Source: an uncultured Winogradskyella sp.
GTDB lineage: Bacteria > Bacteroidota > Bacteroidia > Flavobacteriales > Flavobacteriaceae
Assembly: GCF_947496485.1 (NCBI RefSeq)
Contig: NZ_CANMCZ010000001.1
Location: forward strand, 1,173,596 to 1,237,595
Reading direction: 5' to 3'
DNA: 64,000 bases
Under the pieces are notes generated by a model, which did no database searches, was not told where the DNA came from, and saw nothing but the letters and a program-made list of their open reading frames with translations. The translations under genes were made by a program, and so were the position numbers. This document shows, one piece after another, positions 17,009 through 24,516 of the stretch; positions within the stretch are counted from its first letter, which is position 1, and each line of letters starts with the position of its first letter.

Positions 17009-17795
17009 AAAAAACAGTATTTCTTCTATTGCGTTTTTTGCAACAGCATTATTTTCATTTTCACAAGAAAATAGTGACGTCGATGCCTTAGTTACAGACA
17101 GACCAGATGCTACTGAGGCATCTTCTACAGTTGGTAAGGGTGTTTTACAGATTGAAACTGGTGGATTATATGAGGCTTTTAAAAATAACAATATAAAGTC
17201 CGAAACTTTTACTTTTAATACTACATTAATTCGTTACGGAATTCTCGATAATATGGAATTACGACTAGGCTGGGATTTTGTTGAAGGCACCACTAAGTTA
17301 AATGGAAACCAATTAGACGATATTACAAGTGGACTTTCACCATTATTATTAGGTTTAAAAATTGATATTCTGGAAGAACAGGGATCTATGCCAGAAATTG
17401 CACTTATGGGTCATATATTTCCAGTATTTAGTTCTTCTAAAGATTTTAGACCAGAATACACTGGAGTAGATTTTAGACTCGCCTTATCTCATACTTTAAG
17501 TGAAAAATCAAGTATTGGTTATAACATAGGGGCACAATGGGGAAATGATTCACCTGAAGCAGCCGCAATTTACTCAGTGTCTTATGGTCTCAGTTTATCG
17601 GACAAATTTGGGTATTATATAGAGTTATATGGAGATTTGCCTGAAGATAACTCAGCCAATCATTACTGGGATTCTGGCTTTACATATTTAGTAACAAACG
17701 ATTTGCAATTTGATTTGTATGCTGGTACAAGTATTACTGATGGGCAAGATTTATTATTAGGAATGGGATTAAGCTATAGAATGCGTAAAAAATAA
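16989..17795 (+). CDS. Outer-membrane beta-barrel protein (phenol-degradation MetA/transporter-like family)
   Basis: 268 residues with signal peptide (…IAFFATALFSFSQ), then 'LVTDRPDATEASSTVGKG', a motif of the MetA-like outer-membrane 'transporter' family, followed by alternating beta strands and an aromatic-rich end 'LLLGMGLSYRMRKK'. Located between the metal regulator and the metal-binding lipoprotein, it may be the outer-membrane channel for the imported metal; this is inference from context. It overlaps the regulator gene by 20 bases; a second ATG two codons in (16995) is equally possible. Confidence 0.8.
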   Translation: MSMQLLKKNSISSIAFFATALFSFSQENSDVDALVTDRPDATEASSTVGKGVLQIETGGLYEAFKNNNIKSETFTFNTTLIRYGILDNMELRLGWDFVEGTTKLNGNQLDDITSGLSPLLLGLKIDILEEQGSMPEIALMGHIFPVFSSSKDFRPEYTGVDFRLALSHTLSEKSSIGYNIGAQWGNDSPEAAAIYSVSYGLSLSDKFGYYIELYGDLPEDNSANHYWDSGFTYLVTNDLQFDLYAGTSITDGQDLLLGMGLSYRMRKK

Positions 17796-17802
17796 TTGAT
17801 AT

Positions 17803-18714
17803 ATGAGAAAAGTAATATTATTAATAGCTATTACACTGATTTTTAGCTGTAAAAATGAAACTAACAAAGAGGACGGAAAACTGAATGTGGTAACCACCAC
17901 TACAATGATTACCGATTTGGTGAAAAACATAGGAGGTGAACATATTAACCTCCAAGGGCTGATGGGCTCAGGTGTTGATCCACATCTATATAAAGCAAGT
18001 GAAGGAGATGTTTCAAAATTGGTCGATGCTGACATTATTTTTTATAACGGTTTACATTTAGAGGGTAAGCTTGTAGACATTTTTGAAAAAATGGGAAGTG
18101 GAGACAAAACACCAATTGCATTAGCAAGCGAAATCAACAAAAAACAACTTATCGGTTCAGATTATTTTGCCTCTAATTACGATCCACATGTGTGGTTTAA
18201 TATTGACTTCTTTAAACAATTTGTAGAAAAAGTTACTATTGTACTCTGCGAAAAGGATCCGAAAAACGCGGAAATATTTAGAGCTAACGAAAAGCGCTAT
18301 TTAACAGAATTAGATTTTTTAAAGAAAGATGTGCAAAGTGTTGTTGATGCATTACAGCCAGAAAAAAGGATACTAGTAACAGCTCATGACGCCTTTAATT
18401 ATTTCGGAAAAGCATACGATTTTAATGTCGTAGGCTTACAAGGCCTATCCACTGCTACAGAGGCAGGTGTGCAAGACGTACAAAAATTATCAGCTTTCAT
18501 TATTGAAAATAATATCAAAGCTATTTTTATTGAAAGTTCAGTGCCAAAACGAACTATTGAAGCTTTACAAGAAGCTGTAAAATCTAAAGGGCATGATGTT
18601 GAAATTGGAGGCACACTTTATTCAGATGCTTTAGGAAATGCGGGCACACTAGAAGGGACTTATGTTGGCATGTACCGCTACAATATTAAAACTATTGTTA
18701 CTGGTTTACAGTAA
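17803..18714 (+). CDS. TroA/ZnuA-type metal-binding lipoprotein of an ABC importer
   Basis: 303 residues; lipobox I-F-S-C16. Cluster 9 substrate-binding fold with ligands H61 (V-D-P-H-L-Y), H129 (Y-D-P-H-V-W-F), H195 (T-A-H-D-A-F-N-Y-F) and D275 (L-Y-S-D-A-L). This His/His/His/Asp set is that of TroA, which binds Zn or Mn; PsaA-type Mn binders have Glu at the third position, and ZnuA usually has a His-rich loop, absent here. Periplasmic, lipid-anchored. Partner of the ATPase and two permeases downstream. With an MntR-like regulator ahead, manganese is plausible, zinc or iron possible. Confidence 0.9.
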   Translation: MRKVILLIAITLIFSCKNETNKEDGKLNVVTTTTMITDLVKNIGGEHINLQGLMGSGVDPHLYKASEGDVSKLVDADIIFYNGLHLEGKLVDIFEKMGSGDKTPIALASEINKKQLIGSDYFASNYDPHVWFNIDFFKQFVEKVTIVLCEKDPKNAEIFRANEKRYLTELDFLKKDVQSVVDALQPEKRILVTAHDAFNYFGKAYDFNVVGLQGLSTATEAGVQDVQKLSAFIIENNIKAIFIESSVPKRTIEALQEAVKSKGHDVEIGGTLYSDALGNAGTLEGTYVGMYRYNIKTIVTGLQ

Positions 18715-18787
18715 GTGGTTTTTAGTTGAAATTCGTAGCAGTTAATCTTATAAATAAAATTCTAAGACAAGTTCTTTATAATAATAA

Positions 18788-19525
18788 ATGATGAAAAAAA
18801 TAGCCGTAAAAGTTGACGATTTAACCGTTGCCTACAACTACAAACCTGTGCTTTGGGACATCGATTTAGAAATCCCAGAAGGTGTTTTAATGGCTATTGT
18901 TGGACCAAATGGCGCAGGAAAATCTACACTCATTAAAGCTATCTTAGGGATATTAAAACCTATTGCTGGTAGTGTTAGTATTTATGGAAAGTCTTATGAA
19001 AAGCAACGACAGCTAGTCGCTTATGTGCCTCAAAAAGGAAGTGTGGATTGGGATTTCCCAACTACAGCATTAGATGTTGTTAAAATGGGAACTTATGGAA
19101 GCTTAGGTTGGATAAAAAGACCCGGGCAAAAGGAAAAAAAAGCTGCTCTTGAAGCTTTAGAAAAAGTAGGTATGTTGGCTTTTAAAAATAGACAAATAAG
19201 CCAGCTTTCTGGTGGACAACAACAACGTATATTTTTGGCAAGAGCTTTGGTTCAAAATGCCTCTATTTATTTTATGGATGAGCCTTTTCAAGGTGTAGAT
19301 GCTACGACAGAAATCGCCATTATTAATATTTTAAAAGAATTAAGAAAAGCTGGTAAAACAGTTATTGTAGTTCATCACGATTTACAAACCGTACCAGAAT
19401 ACTTTGATTGGGTTACATTTTTGAATGTAAAGAAAATTGCCACAGGACCAGTTAAGGATATTTTTAATGATGATAATTTGACTAAGACTTATGGAATAAA
19501 TTATAAGGTAAGTATACAAGAGTAA
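18788..19525 (+). CDS. Metal ABC transporter ATP-binding protein
   Basis: 245 residues. Walker [10 protein letters not shown] (about residues 38-46), signature L-S-G-G-Q-Q-Q-R, Walker B 'ASIYFMDEP', switch His 'VVHHDLQT'. Same family as ZnuC/MntB/TroB. The translation could start at 18788 or at the adjacent ATG (18791). Its stop codon ends at the start codon of the first permease, so the genes are coupled. Confidence 0.95.
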   Translation: MMKKIAVKVDDLTVAYNYKPVLWDIDLEIPEGVLMAIVGPNGAGKSTLIKAILGILKPIAGSVSIYGKSYEKQRQLVAYVPQKGSVDWDFPTTALDVVKMGTYGSLGWIKRPGQKEKKAALEALEKVGMLAFKNRQISQLSGGQQQRIFLARALVQNASIYFMDEPFQGVDATTEIAIINILKELRKAGKTVIVVHHDLQTVPEYFDWVTFLNVKKIATGPVKDIFNDDNLTKTYGINYKVSIQE

Positions 19526-20652
19526 TGGATATACAAGAGTATTTCTCTTTAGTCTTCTCAGACTACACATTAAGAACCATAACACTAGGAACAGCAATTT
19601 TAGGAGCTGTTACAGGAATGTTAGGTAGTTTTGCCGTACTTAGAAAACAAAGTTTGTTAGGTGACGCTATTTCTCATGCTGCATTACCAGGAATAGCTAT
19701 TGCATTTTTAATCACAGGAGCAAAAGATAGCAATACTCTACTTTTTGGAGCTTTAATCAGTGGTCTTATTGGAACCTTTTGGATTAGAGGCATTATCACC
19801 AAAACCCATTTAAAATCAGACACAGCGTTGGGTTTAATTCTATCCTTATTTTTTGGATTCGGAATGCTATTACTCACTTTTATTCAAAAACAACCCAATG
19901 CTAACCAAGCAGGATTAGATAAATACCTCTTTGGGCAAGCAGCGACATTAGTTGTAAGTGATGTTTGGATGATGGCAATCGTTACCGGACTTTGTTTGCT
20001 AGTAATGCTAACATTTTGGAAAGAGTTTAAAATATTACTTTTCGATGCAGACTACACCAAAACTTTAGGTTTTAACACTAAATTTATTGATATACTTATT
20101 ACAAGTTTTATCGTGCTAGCTATTGTTTTGGGTTTACAAACGGTTGGAGTTGTTTTAATGAGCGCCATGCTTTTAGCTCCTGCTGCTGCTGCAAGACAAT
20201 GGACGAATAGCTTATCTGTAATGGTATTCTTAGCAGCTATTTTTGGAGCCTTTTCTGGTGTTTTGGGCACTGCAATTAGTGCCAGTCAGAACAATTTGTC
20301 CACTGGTCCTGTAATCGTATTAGTCGCTTCAGTATTCGTTGTCTTCTCATTTATATTTTCACCAAGTCGTGGGTTACTATTTAAACAACTTCGATTTATT
20401 AAAAATCGTCGCGATTTACAGTTACACAAAACATTAGCATTTATGCATCAAATTGCCGCAACGCATGAAGATATTTCACATCCACATGCTATAAAACTTT
20501 TAAATAGTTTTCAAGGATATACAAAATCTACGCTTCAAAAATTGGTAGATAAAGATTATGTTCAGCTCCAAGGAAATATGTGGAGTTTAACTAAAATAGG
20601 ATTTGAAACCGCAGCTAATCTGTACACTAAACAAACCACTGAAGATGAGTAG
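19525..20652 (+). CDS. Metal ABC transporter permease with C-terminal winged-helix tail
   Basis: 375 residues. The first 285 or so are a cluster 9 permease (ZnuB/TroC family) with 'GDAISHAALPGIAIAF' near the N terminus and the conserved 'GVVLMSAMLLAPAAAARQW' segment. The last 90 residues are cytosolic and not membrane-like: 'HKTLAFMHQIAATHEDISH...STLQKLVDKDYVQLQGNMWSLTKIGFETA', which reads as a winged-helix domain resembling the DtxR DNA-binding domain. The permease part is certain; the tail could regulate transport or bind the operator. It overlaps the second permease gene by 8 bases. Confidence 0.92.
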   Translation: MDIQEYFSLVFSDYTLRTITLGTAILGAVTGMLGSFAVLRKQSLLGDAISHAALPGIAIAFLITGAKDSNTLLFGALISGLIGTFWIRGIITKTHLKSDTALGLILSLFFGFGMLLLTFIQKQPNANQAGLDKYLFGQAATLVVSDVWMMAIVTGLCLLVMLTFWKEFKILLFDADYTKTLGFNTKFIDILITSFIVLAIVLGLQTVGVVLMSAMLLAPAAAARQWTNSLSVMVFLAAIFGAFSGVLGTAISASQNNLSTGPVIVLVASVFVVFSFIFSPSRGLLFKQLRFIKNRRDLQLHKTLAFMHQIAATHEDISHPHAIKLLNSFQGYTKSTLQKLVDKDYVQLQGNMWSLTKIGFETAANLYTKQTTEDE

Positions 20653-21805
20653 TGCACAAATAGAAATACAGCTTATAGCGAGTCTAGTAGCAGTTGCCTG
20701 TGCTATTCCTGGTACATTTTTGGTGCTAAGAAAAATGGCAATGATAAGTGATGCTATTAGTCATTCCATATTACCAGGAATTGTAATTGGTTTCTTTATT
20801 ACTCACGATTTAAATTCACCTTTACTAATCCTTCTAGCAGCATTAACGGGAATTATCACCGTAGTGTTAGTAGAATACATTCAAAAAACTGGATTAGTTA
20901 AAGAAGATACAGCTATAGGACTTGTCTTTCCAGCGTTATTTAGTATTGGAGTTATAATGATCGCAAAAAATGCCAATGATGTGCATTTAGATGTTGATGC
21001 CGTTTTACTTGGTGAATTAGCTTTTGCTCCATTCGATAGGTTGCTAATCAGAGGAACAGATGTTGGCCCAAAATCACTTTGGGTTGTTGGAACAATTCTA
21101 ATGATTACAATAACTTTGTTAATCACATTTTTTAAGGAATTAAAGATTAGTACTTTTGATAAAGGTCTAGCGGCTTCACTAGGGTTTTCGCCAGCTATTC
21201 TACATTATGGATTAATGTCAGTTTCATCTGTAACTACTGTTGGAGCTTTTGATGCTGTTGGAGCTATTTTAGTTGTTGCATTAATGATTGCTCCTGCTGC
21301 TGCTGCCTATTTACTAACTACAGATTTAAAGAAAATGTTAGCTTTAGCAATTGGGTTCGGAATTTTCAGTGCCATATTTGGCTATTGGGTTGCGCACTGG
21401 TTAGACGCATCAATTTCAGGTTCTATAACAACAGTTCTAGGATTAGTCTTTTTATCGGTGTATTTGTTTGCACCAACAAAAGGTGTTATCGCTGTTATGT
21501 ACAGAGAAAGACAACAGCGAACAGAAGTTTCTTTATTAACATTTTTATTGCACTTAAAAAATCATGATGACCTTAAGGAACGCCATGTTAATCATCTCAA
21601 CGAACATATTAATTGGCAAAAAGTTAGGTCTAAAACTGTATTAGATTTAGCTCAGAAAAACAATATGATTCATATTGAAAATAATATCGTTTCGTTAACA
21701 AAAAAAGGTGATGAATTTACTTCTAAAGCGATTGACTATATCATCACCAATGAAGATACTCAAATTGAAGACATGAAAGATGACTTCTTTTTATTTAGAG
21801 GTTAA
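20645..21805 (+). CDS. Second metal ABC transporter permease with C-terminal winged-helix tail
   Basis: 386 residues from the ATG at 20645, which overlaps the first permease's stop (ATGAGTAG). The frame is open back to 20603, but that start would lie deep inside the preceding gene. Cluster 9 permease core with 'DAISHSILPGIVIGF' and 'GAILVVALMIAPAAAAYLL'. As in its neighbour, the last about 95 residues form a soluble tail ('TFLLHLKNHDDLKERH...SKTVLDLAQKNNMIHIENNIVSLTKKGDEFTSKA') with the wing motif S-L-T-K-K-G of DtxR-type winged helices. The two permeases probably form a heterodimeric pore. Confidence 0.92.
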   Translation: MSSAQIEIQLIASLVAVACAIPGTFLVLRKMAMISDAISHSILPGIVIGFFITHDLNSPLLILLAALTGIITVVLVEYIQKTGLVKEDTAIGLVFPALFSIGVIMIAKNANDVHLDVDAVLLGELAFAPFDRLLIRGTDVGPKSLWVVGTILMITITLLITFFKELKISTFDKGLAASLGFSPAILHYGLMSVSSVTTVGAFDAVGAILVVALMIAPAAAAYLLTTDLKKMLALAIGFGIFSAIFGYWVAHWLDASISGSITTVLGLVFLSVYLFAPTKGVIAVMYRERQQRTEVSLLTFLLHLKNHDDLKERHVNHLNEHINWQKVRSKTVLDLAQKNNMIHIENNIVSLTKKGDEFTSKAIDYIITNEDTQIEDMKDDFFLFRG

Positions 21806-21867
21806 CGATTTTTAAATCGTTTTTAGCATAGATTATATACATATACCAAAATATTGACTATATTTAT

Positions 21868-21896
21868 AATTGGTAAACCAGTTTGGTAAACCAATT
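21868..21896. promoter_or_regulatory. Double palindromic operator upstream of the alginate-lyase-type gene
   Basis: Two copies of TGGTAAACCA (21871-21880 and 21884-21893), each a TGGT/ACCA palindrome, 13 bases centre to centre, nested in an outer AATTGGT...ACCAATT inverted repeat. It ends 23 bases before the ATG at 21920. The form is that of a LacI/GntR-type repressor site controlling polysaccharide genes; no regulator gene is adjacent. Confidence 0.65.
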
Positions 21897-21919
21897 ATTT
21901 TGATTTAAAGGCTTATTCT

Positions 21920-24436
21920 ATGGCATCAAAACTGTACTTTTTCGGATTGCTAATCATACTATTGTTAGTTACTCAAACTGCTTTCGCTACTGATTATACT
22001 GTGAATTCGGCAAGTCAATTCAACAATCTTAATTTACAACCTTGTGATGTTGTCACTTGGACAAACGGAACCTATTCTAATCAAGACATAGACTTTAATG
22101 CTATGGGAGAATCTGGTAGTCCAATTGTACTAAGGGCAGAAACACCTGGAGGTGTAATTTTTACTGGCGAATCTAGAATGAATATATGGGGAGAATACCT
22201 AATTGTTGATGGTTTTTATTGGAATGGTGGTATTGGGTTTAATAACCATGTTGAATTTAGAAGAAGTGGTTCCAACTCAGATTTTGCAAACAACTGTATT
22301 ATGCGAAATTGTGCATTCAACGATTTACAGGTAGAAGACCTTACTGAACCAGATGCAAAAAGTAGATGGGCTGTACTCTATGGCACTAATAATACTATTG
22401 AAAATTGCGCATTTCTTAATAAAGATACCACTGGTGTATGCATTTTAGTGGAACTGTCTTATAATAATGGTGGTACTGCTGGTCATAATATACTTCGCAA
22501 TTATTTTTATAATGTGACGCCTAAGGATGGGCGCACAAATTCTGGAGATTCTGAAGGTATAAGAATAGGATCTAGCTCTCAGCAAACCGAAAACGCGTCA
22601 GTTTTAGTAGAAGGCAACTATTTTCAGGAAGTAGATGGTGAAAATGAGATTATTTCGAACAAAAGTTTAGGAAATACATTTCGTAATAATACATTCAGAA
22701 ACTGTAGAGGTTCGTTAGTATTAAGGCATGGTGCTCAAGCCAGAGTAGAAGGCAACTATTTTATGGGCGAAAATAAAGCAAAGTCTGGAGGTATTAGGGT
22801 ATCTGATCAAGATCATATCATTATCAATAATTATATGCAAGATTTAGATAATACATCAGATTCTTTTAATAATGGTATTACACTAATGGGAGGCAATGCA
22901 GCTTCTGGTGGAACAAGTAATGGTTATCAAACTGTTAGTAATGTTTTAATAGCTTTTAACACCATCTATAATTCTGATGACCCTATATATTTTAATGATT
23001 CTAGAGGTAATAATATACCGCAAGGAACTATAGCTAATAATGCAATTTATAGTACTAATGGTACTATCGTCTCTGGTGATGTCGCTTCAATAGGAGGTCA
23101 AATGAATTATGACGGAAATATTTTTGGAGGCTCAACTATTGGTGTTATGGATCCTGGTATCACAGATGCAAATGCAAATTTTGCAGCTAGTGGAGAAATT
23201 TACAAACCAAGTACTACAGGGCCAGTAGCTAATACAGCAACAGGAACTTATAATGATGTAAGTATAGATATAGAAGGGTTTACAAGGCCAACAACAGGGA
23301 AAGATGTCGGTGCACATGAAATCGTTGGAGCTACTGGTACAGCAACAAATCAAAATCCGATTACAGATACTTCTGTAGGAGATACCGTAGGTGTTTGCTA
23401 CTTAGATGCTGCTGGCGTGGCTTCTTCTAGCTCATGCCCACCAACAGATTATGGAACAAATTGTGCTCCTATTCCAGTAACAGGAGTCACAGTAAATCCG
23501 GAGACTGCTACACTAGCTATAAACGGGACACAACAGCTTACAGCCACAATTGTACCAAATGATGCTACTAATATGAGTGTAACATGGTCATCTGGCAATA
23601 ATGCAATTGTTACTGTAGACAGTAATGGATTGGTTACAGCTGTAGGTGAAGGAACAATTAATATTACAGCAACTACAGCAGATGGTTCATTCATGGATTC
23701 AGCAAATATTGAGGTTTTAGGACCACTCACTCCTCCTGATTGTGTACAGGGTACTAACCTTTCTTTAGCAGCAACTGTGATTAGTTTTACCGACCAACAA
23801 GCAGCAAATCCTGCAAGTAACGTCATTGATGGAGATGCTGATAATCGTTGGTCTGCTGAAACATTTCCTCAAAATATGGTTTTTGACTTGGGTGATGCAT
23901 TATACGTAAACGAAATAAATTTATTCCCATACCAAAGTAGAGATTATCAATATTTAGTTGAAGGTTCAGAAACCTCTCCAACTTCTGGTTTTGTAACACT
24001 TGTAGATAGACAAGCTAATACAACACAAGCAACTTCTATAAACGACACTTTTAATTTATCAGTAGTGAGATATATAAGGCTAACCGTTACTGGTGCAGCA
24101 ACATATTCTGGTCCTTGGTGCTCTATTTCTGATTTAGAAGTTATATGTGCAGGTGCCAATCTATCTATTGATGAAAATGATTTAGATTTTAAAGTTAGAC
24201 TATATCCTAATCCTTTTAGCGATGAGTTAAATATTCTTATTCCATCTAGTTCAATTGGAAATGTTTCTAAAATTAGATTAGTAGATATTACAGGAAAAGT
24301 AATCGAAGAAACAACAGACATTTATCAGTCAACATCTTTTAAGTTTAATCAAACGCTTTCTAGTGGACTGTATTTTGCTCAGATTTTAGGTGTTAATCAA
24401 CAGATTTTATCTACTGAGAAGGTAGTTAAGAAATAA
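21920..24436 (+). CDS. PL6-family polysaccharide lyase (alginate lyase/chondroitinase B-like), T9SS-exported
   Basis: 838 residues. Signal peptide 1-23. Residues about 24-470 form the parallel beta-helix of PL6 with the catalytic pair K248 ('ISNKS') and R269 ('LRHGAQ'), 21 residues apart as in known PL6 enzymes, and acidic calcium ligands E241 and E243 with N207 upstream. Then a BIG2 Ig-like domain (about 513-598), a discoidin/F5-8 type-C-like carbohydrate-binding domain (about 605-745) and a T9SS sorting tail ('LYPNPFSDEL...LSSGLYFAQI'). It should cleave alginate by beta-elimination at the cell surface or outside. It is alone, not in a polysaccharide-utilisation cluster. Confidence 0.88.
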   Translation: MASKLYFFGLLIILLLVTQTAFATDYTVNSASQFNNLNLQPCDVVTWTNGTYSNQDIDFNAMGESGSPIVLRAETPGGVIFTGESRMNIWGEYLIVDGFYWNGGIGFNNHVEFRRSGSNSDFANNCIMRNCAFNDLQVEDLTEPDAKSRWAVLYGTNNTIENCAFLNKDTTGVCILVELSYNNGGTAGHNILRNYFYNVTPKDGRTNSGDSEGIRIGSSSQQTENASVLVEGNYFQEVDGENEIISNKSLGNTFRNNTFRNCRGSLVLRHGAQARVEGNYFMGENKAKSGGIRVSDQDHIIINNYMQDLDNTSDSFNNGITLMGGNAASGGTSNGYQTVSNVLIAFNTIYNSDDPIYFNDSRGNNIPQGTIANNAIYSTNGTIVSGDVASIGGQMNYDGNIFGGSTIGVMDPGITDANANFAASGEIYKPSTTGPVANTATGTYNDVSIDIEGFTRPTTGKDVGAHEIVGATGTATNQNPITDTSVGDTVGVCYLDAAGVASSSSCPPTDYGTNCAPIPVTGVTVNPETATLAINGTQQLTATIVPNDATNMSVTWSSGNNAIVTVDSNGLVTAVGEGTINITATTADGSFMDSANIEVLGPLTPPDCVQGTNLSLAATVISFTDQQAANPASNVIDGDADNRWSAETFPQNMVFDLGDALYVNEINLFPYQSRDYQYLVEGSETSPTSGFVTLVDRQANTTQATSINDTFNLSVVRYIRLTVTGAATYSGPWCSISDLEVICAGANLSIDENDLDFKVRLYPNPFSDELNILIPSSSIGNVSKIRLVDITGKVIEETTDIYQSTSFKFNQTLSSGLYFAQILGVNQQILSTEKVVKK

Positions 24437-24516
24437 AGTTATTAATGTAGAATTTATTTTCACTAAAGCTTAAGTTTATTTTTTGAACTAGGTCTAATTC
24501 TGAAATTGAAGTACCT

